A stretch of DNA of 16,099 nucleotides, from assembly GCA_003232715.1 (NCBI GenBank), contig QIJG01000109.1:1-16099 (forward strand), read 5' to 3'. The DNA comes from Nitrospirota bacterium. Lineage in GTDB: Bacteria > Nitrospirota > Thermodesulfovibrionia > Thermodesulfovibrionales > JdFR-85. Each line of letters begins with the position of its first letter. Positions within the stretch are counted from its first letter, which is position 1. Made by a program: the position numbers and the translations under genes. Below, one piece after another: positions 6,837-16,099 of this stretch. Below the pieces are notes generated by a model. It had not been told where the DNA came from. It worked only from the letters and a program-made list of their open reading frames with translations, and did no database searches.

Positions 6837-7768
6837 CGGAACAGACTTTCAGTGTTTCAGTGGATGACGATGGACAGAGGATTGATGTATATCTCTCTTC
6901 AAGGACGTCTCTGAGCCGATCCTCCGTACAGGAACTCATCAGCAGCGGTGCCGTGACAGTAAACGGCACCGCTGTCAAACCGAGTTACAGGGTAAGGATG
7001 GAGGACAGGATTCAGGTAATCTTCCCTGAAAGGGAGACGACCACACTTGTTGCGGAACCATTACCGATTGAGGTGATATACAGGGATGAAGACCTTATCG
7101 TTGTAAACAAGCCACCGGGCATGGTGATGTATCCTGCGGCCGGGCATTCGGGGGGAACACTGATGAATGCCATTGCCCGGCACACTGACCGCCTTGCAAC
7201 AGTTGGTGCTCCGGTAAGGCCCGGCGTTGTGCACCGCATTGACAAGGACACATCCGGCCTTGTAGTAGTGGCCCTCTCTGACGAGGCATATTACGGTCTT
7301 GTAAGTCAGTTCAAGGAGAGGACTATTGAAAGGAGGTATATTGCCCTTGTTTATGGTTCCATGAAAGAAGACGCAGGGGAGATTGAACTCAAAATCGGCC
7401 GCTCCCCCCTGCACAGAAAAAAGATGTCCACAAGGGTAAAGAGGGGAAAGCCTGCCCGGACAGCCTGGAGGGTTCTGGAACACTACAGTATGGCGACAAT
7501 GATAGCGGCAAAACTAGCCACCGGCAGGACCCATCAGATAAGGGTACACTTCTCAGCCCTCGGTCATCCGGTGCTTGGAGACAGGGATTACGGGAAAAAA
7601 ACATCCCTGAGGCTGAATAATATGGTGCTGAAGATACCGCGGCAGATGCTTCATGCCAAACGCCTCGGGTTCAGTCATCCTGTTACCGGTAAATGGCTTG
7701 AGTTCCGGGTTCCGTTACCTGAAGACATGATGGAGATTGTGCGGGCACTCAGGGGTGCGATTGATTAA
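6833..7768 (+). CDS. rluD: RluD/RluA-family 23S rRNA pseudouridine synthase
   Basis: 311 residues, typical length. Residues about 1-75 form an S4 RNA-binding domain (DGQRIDVYLSS, then SRSSVQELISSGAVTVNG). The pseudouridine synthase fold runs from about 80 to 300. The catalytic motif HRIDKDTSG is at 134-142, with D137 the expected nucleophile, and the RTHQIRVHF motif follows. It isomerises uridine to pseudouridine in large-subunit rRNA; the S4 plus HRxDKDTSG arrangement matches RluD/RluC-like enzymes, but the exact target cannot be read from sequence. ATG 6833 overlaps the helicase stop (ATGA) and is preceded by a strong AAGGAGG inside the helicase C-terminus, showing translational coupling in one operon. 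Confidence 0.9.
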   Translation: MTEQTFSVSVDDDGQRIDVYLSSRTSLSRSSVQELISSGAVTVNGTAVKPSYRVRMEDRIQVIFPERETTTLVAEPLPIEVIYRDEDLIVVNKPPGMVMYPAAGHSGGTLMNAIARHTDRLATVGAPVRPGVVHRIDKDTSGLVVVALSDEAYYGLVSQFKERTIERRYIALVYGSMKEDAGEIELKIGRSPLHRKKMSTRVKRGKPARTAWRVLEHYSMATMIAAKLATGRTHQIRVHFSALGHPVLGDRDYGKKTSLRLNNMVLKIPRQMLHAKRLGFSHPVTGKWLEFRVPLPEDMMEIVRALRGAID

Positions 7769-7789
7769 GGCGGCCTGTTCCAGCGATAA

Positions 7790-8071
7790 AAGGTTGTTGG
7801 AAGGAATACGATAGACTCTTCACTCATTCTCAACAGACATCCTGTCTGTCTCCGAGGTAATTTCGCAATTAACCATCCGTGTGAATTCACTGCAAAGTAT
7901 GGTGTTAAGGATGTGTTCGAATTCGATTCGAAGGTTAAAGAGGGTTTTATAAGTGAAGATGCCGCTTATGATGACTATTTCACTTTTGACAACCTTGAAG
8001 CGGAACGAGAAAAGTTAAAAGCAATATCAGAGAAGTCGATATTGTTAAGAATACAGCATAAAAGAGCTTGA
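7790..8071 (+). other. unidentified open frame or gene remnant
   Basis: The 394-bp gap between the pseudouridine synthase and the ATPase contains an open frame from after TAA 7787-7789 to TGA 8069-8071, with no ATG. The second half looks coding: KYGVKDVFEFDSKVKEGF, then ISEDAAYDDYFTFDNLEAER, EKLKAISEKSILL. The first third (NRHPVCLRGNFAINHPC) is less convincing. A GTG within KDVFEF could start a peptide of about 54 residues, though its Shine-Dalgarno-like AAGGA sits too close. It was not assigned to a family; it may be a truncated accessory gene. The remainder of the gap (8072-8162) is AT-rich and holds the promoter at 8101. Confidence 0.3.
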
Positions 8072-8100
8072 GGTGGCAGAGAGTTGCTCATGATACAGGA

Positions 8101-8129
8101 TTGACAAATAATAATAACCCTGCTATTAT
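8101..8129 (+). promoter_or_regulatory. sigma70-type promoter of the ATPase gene
   Basis: TTGACA at 8101-8106 and TATTAT at 8124-8129 are separated by exactly 17 bp, close to the housekeeping consensus. Transcription would start near 8136, about 27 nt before the ATG at 8163. AGGA lies about 9 nt before the ATG. The spacer and the -10 region carry AATAAT / ATTATT inverted sequences that could serve as an operator, but this is weak. Confidence 0.6.
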
Positions 8130-8162
8130 TGAATAAATTACAAATACGGTAGGATTAAAATT

Positions 8163-9410
8163 ATGTATGTTAAGAGAGAGATTGAAGACAGGTTAATAAA
8201 ATATCTAAAGACCCCTGAGATTATTGCTGTAGTGGGACCAAGGCAGTGCGGCAAGACAACGCTCTTAAAGGAAATATTCAAACGTCTTAATAAGGCGGTA
8301 TATATTGATTTCGAAGACCGGGACATCCTTGACTTGTTCAATAGTGATATCAAGACATTCTACAGTCTGCATGTAAAGGGAAATGACTATCTCTTTATAG
8401 ACGAGTTTCAATATGCCGGGGAGGGAGGGCAGAAGCTAAAGTACCTTTATGACACATACAGGATTAAGATAGTGATATCAGGCTCATCAGTGCTTGACCT
8501 GACCCACCAGGCTGTGAAATATCCGGTAGGACGGATATTCATATTTCATCTCTCACCGTTCAGTTTCAGGGAGTTTTTGAGCTACAGAAACCCCTCACTT
8601 TATGAAAATGTCTATGTCGAATCAAAGAAGAAGGTTGATCTGTTTCTTCAAGGCAAAAGGAAAACTCCTCCTGTTCTATCCGAACCATTGATTAAAGAGA
8701 TGCGCAGATATTACGGTGAATATGCGGTCTTTGGAGGATATCCACGGGTAGTACTGACAAGTGATACAGAGGAGAAAGTAACGGTACTGAAAAATATATA
8801 TAATACCTATCTTCTGAGGGAGATCCGTGATATTCTTCAATTAAGCACAGAGAAGGAGCTTCAAAAACTTGTTAAGGCCATCTCTATTCAGGTGGGTTCC
8901 ATGGTTGTTTACAATGAATTAGGTCAGATTGCATCTCTTGACTACAGCAAACTGATGAAACACCTGAATATCCTGGAAAAGACATTTGTAATAAAGATGG
9001 TACCCCCTTTCTGCAGGAATAAGAGGACAGAGATAGCAAAGTCCCCCAAAATATACTTCCGGGATAATGGATTCAGGAATGTGGTTATCGGTAACTTTCA
9101 GCCCCTAAATGAAAGAACAGACAGAGGGATGCTTAACGAAAATTTTACAGCGGGGCAGTTGCTTAAAAGTGGTTATGAGATCAAATACTGGAGGACGAGG
9201 TCTCATGCCGAGATAGACTTTGTACTGGAAGAAGCAGGTGCAAATACTGCAATCGAGGTAAAGTCATTTTTGAGCAGGAACAAGGCCGGCCGGGCGTTAT
9301 TTAGCTTCAGAGAAAAATATCATGTGAAGAAAACAATCATATTGTCGGAGAACTTTTCTTTTTTTGACAAAGAAAGGGAAATACTGTTTCTGCCGCTGTT
9401 TCTTGTATAG
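8163..9410 (+). CDS. AAA_14 / DUF4143 family ATPase
   Basis: 415 residues. The N-terminal P-loop ATPase has Walker A GPRQCGKTT at 25-33 and Walker B YLFIDE at 76-81, followed by ISGSSVLDL. The C-terminal DUF4143 region contains a winged-helix-like stretch (NELGQIASLDYSKLMKHLN) and, near the end, HAEIDFV followed by AIEVKS. That spacing of E-x-D and E-V-K matches the PD-(D/E)XK-like signature often seen in these proteins, though catalytic activity is not established. The family is abundant in archaea and anaerobic bacteria, its function is unknown, and it is frequent in accessory regions. The gene has its own promoter and is flanked on both sides by gene remnants, so it is probably a single-gene accessory unit. 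No transmembrane segment is seen. Confidence 0.85.
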   Translation: MYVKREIEDRLIKYLKTPEIIAVVGPRQCGKTTLLKEIFKRLNKAVYIDFEDRDILDLFNSDIKTFYSLHVKGNDYLFIDEFQYAGEGGQKLKYLYDTYRIKIVISGSSVLDLTHQAVKYPVGRIFIFHLSPFSFREFLSYRNPSLYENVYVESKKKVDLFLQGKRKTPPVLSEPLIKEMRRYYGEYAVFGGYPRVVLTSDTEEKVTVLKNIYNTYLLREIRDILQLSTEKELQKLVKAISIQVGSMVVYNELGQIASLDYSKLMKHLNILEKTFVIKMVPPFCRNKRTEIAKSPKIYFRDNGFRNVVIGNFQPLNERTDRGMLNENFTAGQLLKSGYEIKYWRTRSHAEIDFVLEEAGANTAIEVKSFLSRNKAGRALFSFREKYHVKKTIILSENFSFFDKEREILFLPLFLV

Positions 9411-9438
9411 TTAAAGAATTGTGGAGTTGAAGTATTAA

Positions 9439-9543
9439 AGAGTTAGCTGGACAAAAGATGGAAGGTCACGATCAAAGGCTATCCCCAAAGAGGACATTGC
9501 ATGGATTAAGAAGATGACGGGCAACTATAAAAAAGAACCCTGA
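9439..9543 (+). pseudogene. remnant of DUF6788-type transposon-associated small protein (C-terminus)
   Basis: A 34-codon open stretch between stops reads RVSWTKDGRSRSKAIPKEDI then AWIKKMTGNYKKEP. The pattern of K-DGR-R-K-IPKE followed by W-IK-x5-NYK is the C-terminal signature recalled from DUF6788-type small proteins found near transposases. Its N-terminal part is missing and no transposase or terminal inverted repeat remains. It lies 51 bp before the Tc toxin start, so it marks mobile-element debris at the edge of that gene. Recognition is from memory of the pattern only. Confidence 0.35.
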
Positions 9544-9594
9544 GATCCAGGATAAGAAAACTTACCGCGGAAAGTGAGGTATATAGGGCCTATT

Positions 9595-11193
9595 ATGCCT
9601 GATAAACAAGCAAAAAACAGTGTCAATAAAGACTCTTCTGATAATAGTAATCAATTAAGCCCACCTACCATAAACCTGCCAAAGGGTGGCGGATCTATCC
9701 GTGGCATCGGCGAAAAATTTGCCGCTAATCCCGTTACTGGCACTGGTTCATTGTCTGTTCCAATAGCGACAAGTCCCGGTCGCTCCGGTTTCGGCCCGCA
9801 GCTTTCACTCACCTATGATTCCGGTTCCGGCAACGGGTCATTTGGTTTTGGCTGGAACCTGTCATTACCATCAATTACCCGTAAAACAGACAAGGGGCTT
9901 CCCCAATATCAGGATGCAACAGAGTCCGATGAATTTATTCTGTCGGGCGCTGAGGATCTGGTTCCCGTTCTTGAGTCAGACGGAAACAGGTATGAAGACG
10001 ACACCATCGCCTCGAATTACACCATCCATCGATATCAACCACGCATTGAAGGATTGTTTGCGCGTATCGAGCGTTGGACGCGTCAAAGCGATGGTGATGT
10101 TCATTGGCATTCGATTTCCAAAGAGAACATTCTTACCATTTACGGCAAAGATCCTGATTCTCGTATTACCGATCCTGAAAATCCCGAGCGCATCTTTAGC
10201 TGGCTTATCTGTGAGATCCGTGACAACAAAGGCAATGCCGTTCTTTACGAGTACAAAGCAGAGGATGGGACTGGTGTTGACATTAGTCGCGCCAATGAAC
10301 GTAATCGAGGTGATCGTGATGATATTCGGCGCACCGCTAACCGTTATCTCAAGTCTATTCACTATGGCAACCAAACATCCTTGCTTGATGATGTCGGAAA
10401 CCGCCCACGTTTTCTAACTGAAGTACAAATTGAAAATGCCGGTTGGATGTTCGAGGTGGTGTTTGACTACGGTGAACATGACTCTAATAGACCGACTCCA
10501 GCTGACTCTGGCCGATGGGACTTCCGCAACGATCCATTTTCAACTTACCGCGCAGGTTTTGAGGTGCGTACTACCCGACTCTGCCACCGGGTGTTGATGT
10601 TTCACCATTTCTCCGGAGAAGCCGATGTTGACATCGATTGTCTGGTACGTTCCACTGATTTCTCCTACTCCCACGAGCAAGACCCCGACAATGTTCGTAA
10701 TCCCGTTTACACTTTCCTGAGCGCTGTCACTCAGCATGGTTACAAGCGTGATGACGATGCTTATCTGAAACGCAGTTTACCGCCTGTCGAGCTTGAATAC
10801 AGTCAACCTGTCGTGCAAGAAACAGTGGAAACCGTGGATCCAACAAGTTTGGAAAACTTGCCAATGGGTGTGGATGGCGCGGCATATCAGTTGACGGATC
10901 TACATGGCGAGGGCATACCAGGCATCTTCACCGAGCAGGCGGATGCCTGGTATTACAAACGCAATGTGAGCCCGGTAAACGAGGGCGTAGTCGAATTTTC
11001 CGCGCTCGAACGGGTTGCTTCCAAGCCTAATCTGGTGTTGGCTGTGGGTGCTCAAATTTTGGATCTGGCAGGTGATGGCCAGCCGGATCTGGTGATGTTC
11101 GACGGCCCGACCCCCGGCTTTTATAAGAGGGTTGGCAGCCCTTCCGCCCGTTTACTTCGCTCCTTAATCGCAACACCCGCGACCCCAATCTGA
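9595..11193 (+). CDS. Tc toxin TcB-type protein, N-terminal part (SpvB domain, start of beta-propeller), ends at frame change
   Basis: The likely start is ATG 9595, preceded by ATAGGG at about 6 nt; an in-frame GTG at 9574 is the longer alternative. After a polar N-terminus comes GGGSIRGIGEKFAANPVTG, then TGSLSVPIATSPGRSGFGPQ and LSLTYDSGSGNGSFGFGWNL, the signature start of the SpvB / TcaC / TcdB family. From about residue 415 FG-GAP/VCBS-like units begin (YQLTDLHGEGIPGIF, ILDLAGDGQPDLVMFDG). TcB proteins form, with TcC, a hollow cocoon that holds the toxic C-terminal peptide and docks on the TcA translocation pore. Homology ends at FYKR near 11127; the remaining 22 codons to the TGA at 11193 are out of frame. 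The rest of the protein continues in the frame beginning at 11127. Arginine codons are mainly CGT/CGC, unlike upstream genes. Confidence 0.85.
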   Translation: MPDKQAKNSVNKDSSDNSNQLSPPTINLPKGGGSIRGIGEKFAANPVTGTGSLSVPIATSPGRSGFGPQLSLTYDSGSGNGSFGFGWNLSLPSITRKTDKGLPQYQDATESDEFILSGAEDLVPVLESDGNRYEDDTIASNYTIHRYQPRIEGLFARIERWTRQSDGDVHWHSISKENILTIYGKDPDSRITDPENPERIFSWLICEIRDNKGNAVLYEYKAEDGTGVDISRANERNRGDRDDIRRTANRYLKSIHYGNQTSLLDDVGNRPRFLTEVQIENAGWMFEVVFDYGEHDSNRPTPADSGRWDFRNDPFSTYRAGFEVRTTRLCHRVLMFHHFSGEADVDIDCLVRSTDFSYSHEQDPDNVRNPVYTFLSAVTQHGYKRDDDAYLKRSLPPVELEYSQPVVQETVETVDPTSLENLPMGVDGAAYQLTDLHGEGIPGIFTEQADAWYYKRNVSPVNEGVVEFSALERVASKPNLVLAVGAQILDLAGDGQPDLVMFDGPTPGFYKRVGSPSARLLRSLIATPATPI

Positions 11194-14100
11194 AATTTAT
11201 CGACCTGGATGGCGATGGCCACGCCGATCTGCTGATCACCGAAGACGATGCCTTCATCTGGCACGCCTCATTGGCCAAAGAAGGTTTTGGACCGGCCCGC
11301 CGTGTCACCCAGTCACTGAATGAAGAGCAAGGCCCGCGCCTGGTCTTTGCTGATGGCACACAATCGATCTATCTCAGTGATTTCAGTGGCGACGGGCTTA
11401 CTGATTTAGTGCGGATTCGTAATGGCGAAGTCTGTTACTGGCCCAACCTGGGCTACGGTCGTTTCGGCGCCAAAGTCAACATGGATAACGCCCCATATTT
11501 CGATAACCCGGAGCAATTTGATCAAAAACGCATTCGACTGGCCGATATTGACGGCTCAGGCGCAATCGACATCATCTACCTGCACCGCGATGGTGTGCGC
11601 CTCTACTTCAACCACTCTGGTAACGGCTGGAATGCGCCGCAGGTCTTAAACATCTTTCCCCGTGTGGATGATCTTGTCAGTATCGTACCCACTGATCTGT
11701 TTGGCAACGGTACGGCCTGCCTGGTCTGGTCATCGCCGTTTCCCGGAGACTCGCAGCAACCCATGCGCTACGTCAATCTCATGGGTGAGCAAAAACCGCA
11801 TCTGCTGATCAAGACCAGCAACAATCTCGGTGTTGAAACTGAAATTCAGTATGCGCCTTCAACCAAATTCTATCTGCAAGACAAACGTAACGGTAAACCC
11901 TGGATAACCAAATTACCGTTCCCGGTGCATGTGGTTGAAAAAGTCACCGTAACGGACAAGTGGCGCGAAACCTCATTCAGCTCGACCTACAGCTACCATC
12001 ACGGTTATTTCGATGGTTTCGAGCGTGAGTTCCGGGGATTTGGCCGGGTTGAACAGGTCGATATAGAAAACTATGGCATATTCACTCAAGGCAATATCGA
12101 CAGTCCCTACATCACCGGCGACCAAACACTCTACCAGCCACCCATAAAAACCATCACATGGTTCCATACCGGTGCATTTCTACAACGCGATAAAATTCTC
12201 AATCAGTTCGAGCACGAATATTTCCCCAAAAACCTGACCTCCGGTTCACTGCCTGGCATCAGCGACTTTCAGGAAAAACAGATCCCCCCGCCCACCCTGG
12301 TTGATGCCGACCTCACTACCCAGGAATGGCGTGAAGCACTGAGAGCCTGCAAAGGTTTAACTCTCAGGCAGGAAGTCTACGAACTGGATATTGATGAACT
12401 GACTACAAGCGGTAAACATCAACCCACTAAACTATTTAGCACCGCATACACGGGTTGTAATATCAACCTGTTGCAAAATCGTGGCGACAACAAACACGCC
12501 ATTTTCCTCGTCACACAGAGCGAAACGATTAATTATAATTATGAACTGGATTTACGCACAGAGAGGCTACAACCCGATCCGCGTATTGCCCACACCCTGA
12601 ATCTGCAAACCGATGACTACGGCAATGTCCTGCAATCCGTCGCTGCCGTCTACCCACGCCGTCAGACTTATAAAGATGCCAGCCTGCCCAATGGCACGGA
12701 CAGACTTATTACCCGGATTCAGCAAGAAACCCATCTGATTTATACCGAAACCCGCTTCACCAATGATGCCACCAGTGATATTAGCGGTGACATCGACAAC
12801 TATCGCCTGCGACTGCCCAGCGAAGTCATTACCTACGAACTCACCGGCATTACACCACCTGCAGGCAGTGACTATTTTGAACTGCAACAACTGTGTGATT
12901 ACCGACTGAGTGAAGTGCATCAAACAGAAGGCACAACAGTGACCGATATTGCCTACCACCTCATCGCTAATCGCAGCACCCCGCAAAAGCGCGCGGTAGA
13001 GCAGGTTCGCATGCTCTATTTTGCCGATGATCTGGAAACACCGCTTGCACAAGGAACACTTAACAGCCTGGCATTGCCATACGAAACCTACACCCTGGCC
13101 ATGACCGATGATCTTATCAGCAGCATACTGGGCGACAGACTCAGCCCAGCCATTACGACTGATCTGCAAACTTCAGAACTCAGTGGTTATCAATATAATG
13201 AAGCCGGCAACCAGTACTGGATTCGTTCCGGTATCGCCGGGTTCGCAACAGATACAGCAGAGCATTTCTACCTGCCCGAACAGTACACAGATCCCTTCGG
13301 CAACATCACCACACTGGAATATGATAACAGGGATCTGTTTATATCCCGTACCACCGATCCGGTAGGCAATCGCACACAAGTGATTGTCTTCGACTACCGT
13401 GTATTGCAACCCAGCGAAATGGAGGATATCAACGGCAATTTGTCAGAAGTGATCTTTGATCTTCTCGGCCTGCCCACCGCAACGGCTGTGAAAGGAAAAG
13501 GCGAACAGGCAGATAGTCTCAGCGGATTCACTAATGAATTACTGAACCCTGACAGCGCATCACACATCAGTTTTTTTACCGAAGCCAAAACAGATGCAGA
13601 GCCCATAGCGGAATATCAACAACGCCAACAAGACGAAGCACGCCGCCTGCTCGGCAGTGCTTCGTCGCGGAGTCTCTACTACTTCGGTGAAGTTGAAGAA
13701 ACCCTGGACGATGGCAAAAAAGTTATTCGCTGGGGCGTAAATCCCTCCTCAGCCTGCGGCATTGTGCGAGAACAACATGTTGCACAACTCACTACCGGTG
13801 AAACAAGCCCGATACAAACAGGTTTTGAGTATTCCGATGGCGGCGGCAACGTATTGGTTACAAAAGTTCAGGCAGAGCCGGAAACTGAAGGTGGCCCGTT
13901 GCGTTGGATTGCCAACGGCAAAACCATCCTCAATAACAAAGGCAAGCCGGTCAAACAGTACGAACCCTATTTCAGTGAAAGCGGACACCACTTTGAAGAG
14001 CATCGAGAAGTCGGCGTCACACCTGTTCTCTATTACGACAGTGCAGGCAGAGTCATCCGCACCGAACTGCCTGACGGCACTTTCACGAAAGTTGAATTCA

Positions 14101-16099
14101 CCCCCTGGGAAATAAGCAGTTACGATGCCAATGACACCGTACTGGAAAGCCGGTGGTACCAACAAAACGACCGGAATTTTCAGGACCCCGCCATTGAACC
14201 GCCAAGAGATGTAACCGGTGATATCAGCTTAACGCCAGATCAACTGACCGGTTGGTTAGCCTCTCAACATGCCAATACCCCCGCCACTGTATTTCTCGAC
14301 AGCCTGGGCCGCGAGGTCATCAGCGTTGCCCACAACCGGGTCAAAGATGCAGCCGGAGTTGTTCAAGATGAAAAGACCATCACTTTCAGCAAACTCGACA
14401 CCGAAGGCAAACCCCTCTGGATCCGAGATGCCCGTGGCAACCTGGTGATGCAATACATCACGCCGGTTAAACCAGTGCGTGCCGCAGATGAAAACGACCC
14501 CATGGCACCGGAGGCAATTCCGACAGGCAGTGTACCCTGTTACGACATCGCTGGTAACCTGCTTTTTCAGCACAGCATGGATGGCGGTGACCGCTGGATG
14601 ATAAACGATACCGCCGGGCAGCCTTTTTATGCCTGGGATGAAAATGAAAGAGTGACCGATGGCGGTGCCATGGTTGCTGAAAACCGGGTTTTCCACACCA
14701 TCTACGATGAACTGCGCCGACCTTTAGCACGGCAGTTGCGAATAAACGGGGGTACACCACAGGTGGTGGCACGATTTGTTTATGGTGAAACACAAGCGGA
14801 TGCGATAGTGCGTAATTTACGTGGTCAGGTTTATCAAAGTTACGATGCCAGCGGCTTGATAACCAACCAGCGTTTTGACTTTAAAGGCAATCCACGTGAA
14901 GTGCATCGACAGTTGATCGGCGCCTATCAGGCAACCGTAATTGACTGGTCGCCAAGCTCTTCAACTCGCGGCATGGAAGTAGAAACCTTCACTCAGGCAA
15001 CAGAATACGATGCACTGAATCGCATGGTGCGCCTGGAAAACTGGCATGTTGTGGGTCGCAAACCTGCCATCTATAGACCGCAGTACAACCAACGTGGAGT
15101 CCTCGTTAGTGAAACACTCACCCTGCGTGGACGTGTAACGGAGGCTATTCGTAAGATTGAATACGATGCCAAAGGCCAACGGCAGCGTATTGACAACGGT
15201 AATGGCACCATCACCCGTTACGAATACGATACACAGACCTTCCGTCTGGTACAACTGCATACTACTCACAATAGCAAAATACTGCAACAGCTCTCTTATA
15301 CTTACGACCCGGTTGGCAACATCACTGAAATCTATGACGAGGCTTACGAGCCGGTTTTCTTTCGCAACCAAATCGTTATCCCACGCAGCCGATACCGTTA
15401 TGACGCTCTGTATCGATTGGTAAAAGCAACAGGACGAGAACAATACAGCGTAAGCGGCGCACCACCTCAAAAACCACCCACAGCGTCGGATGTAAGTTTT
15501 CCCATCAGCACGCCCAATGATTCAAATGCCTTGCGTAACTATACCCAAAAATACCGCTACGACAGTGTCGGCAACATCATGCAAATGCGTCATAGCGCAG
15601 ATCGTGGCGGTTGGACTCGCAACTATGCTTATGCCGATGACAGTAATCGGCTGCTGCGTACCTGGTTGGGTGGTGATGAAATCAATGCAGTGCAGTACAA
15701 CTACGACACCCACGGCAGCATGCTCAACCTCAATCGCACACCGGATGCATTTAATCTTCGCTGGGATTACCGTGACATGATCCACAACGTCAACTTGGGT
15801 GGCGGGGGTCAGGCCTGGTATAACTACGACAGTGAAAAACAGCGTAGCCGCAAGCGGATTGAGCGCATCGGTAATGAGGTAGAAGAGCGACTTTATTTGG
15901 GTGGTATGGAACGTTATCGGCGTTGGGTTGGCGGCACTCTTGTGGAAGAGATCGAAACCCACCATCTGTTTGTTGATGACCAGCGGGTGTTAATGGTTGA
16001 GGATGTGTTGCTAACGGATAATCCTCAACTGGATGAAACTGTGCTCTACAAATATCAATACAGTAATCATCTGGGGTCGGTGGGGCTGGAGTTGGATGC
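11127..16099 (+). CDS. Tc toxin TcB-TcC fusion, middle domains and RHS repeats (continuation after frame change; 3' end outside window)
   Basis: The frame is open for 1657 codons from GAG 11127 to the window end, with no stop. It resumes with EGWQPFRPFTSL, continues the beta-propeller (FIDLDGDGHADLLI; YLSDFSGDGLTDLVRI; LADIDGSGAIDIIYL), passes the TcdB middle/N domain ending FEREFRGFGRVEQVD (about 12024-12062), then the middle/C domain with LTLRQEVYELD (about 12358-12390). From about 13270 it becomes RHS/YD repeats: YTDPFGNITTLEYD, YDSAGRVIRTELPDG, YDALNRMVRLENW, YDPVGNITEIYDE, YDSVGNIMQMRH. It reaches the start of the RHS core (YKYQYSNHLGSVGLELD) at the right edge. The cocoon shell is thus a TcB fused to a TcC. 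The self-cleaving core end and the variable toxin domain lie outside. It has no start of its own; TAA at 11124-11126 closes the frame just upstream. Confidence 0.9.

Noticed and set aside
11110..11140. Programmed ribosomal frameshift in the Tc gene
   Set aside because: No slippery heptamer or strong downstream hairpin is evident at TTTTATAAGAGGG, and the loop is shorter than in relatives, so a deletion or sequencing error is simpler.
12567..15965. Long minus-strand open frames opposite the Tc gene, some over 140 codons
   Set aside because: They mirror a conserved RHS/TcB coding frame on the plus strand and have hydrophobic, low-information translations typical of antisense shadows.

Overview
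The window looks like a piece of chromosome from a Gram-negative-type bacterium of the Nitrospirota / deltaproteobacterial (Desulfobacterota-like) kind. This is an inference from the gene repertoire, namely a long DHH-CBS-poly(A)-polymerase-head tRNA nucleotidyltransferase, a receiver-GAF-GGDEF protein and an MrfA/Hrq1-type helicase, and from the frequent AGG/AGA/CGG arginine codons in the left half. No rRNA, tRNA or CRISPR array was found.

Layout. (1) Positions 1-3154, minus strand: a degenerate-receiver/GAF/GGDEF diguanylate cyclase overlaps by 26 bp the start of a tRNA nucleotidyltransferase-family gene. That second gene is split by one frame change near 574-584 and runs off the left edge. 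(2) Positions 3147-4349, minus strand: a graveyard of small accessory genes. It holds an unidentified open frame touching the GGDEF start, a possible methyltransferase C-terminal remnant, a tiny ORF with a good ribosome binding site, an integron attC-like site at 3601-3662, a CopG-type antitoxin broken by at least two frame changes, and a hicB-hicA pair fused by an internal deletion. (3) A short REP-like palindrome at 4420-4440. (4) Positions 4569-7768, plus strand: an intact two-gene operon, MrfA/Hrq1-type helicase followed by an RluD-family pseudouridine synthase, with an ATGA overlap. (5) Positions 7790-8071: an ORF with no clear start. (6) Positions 8101-9410: a consensus-like sigma70 promoter and an AAA_14/DUF4143 ATPase. 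(7) Positions 9439-9543: a probable remnant of a DUF6788-type, transposon-associated small protein. (8) Position 9595 to the right edge: a very large insecticidal-toxin-complex (Tc) gene with SpvB head, beta-propeller, TcdB middle domains and RHS/YD repeats. It is a TcB-TcC fusion, interrupted by one frame change near 11127 and still open at the window end.

The Tc gene prefers CGT/CGC arginine codons, unlike the genes to its left. It sits next to mobile-element debris, which suggests horizontal acquisition. The left half is core metabolism and signalling, with transferred or decaying DNA inserted between conserved blocks. Every disrupted gene differs from the expected protein by a small indel or deletion. 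Some could be assembly errors, so the frame changes at 574-584 and 11127 should be verified first. The most interesting items are the fused TcB-TcC gene with no TcA gene beside it in this window, and the attC-like site whose translation gives the ANKALQQ tail typical of integron cassette genes.
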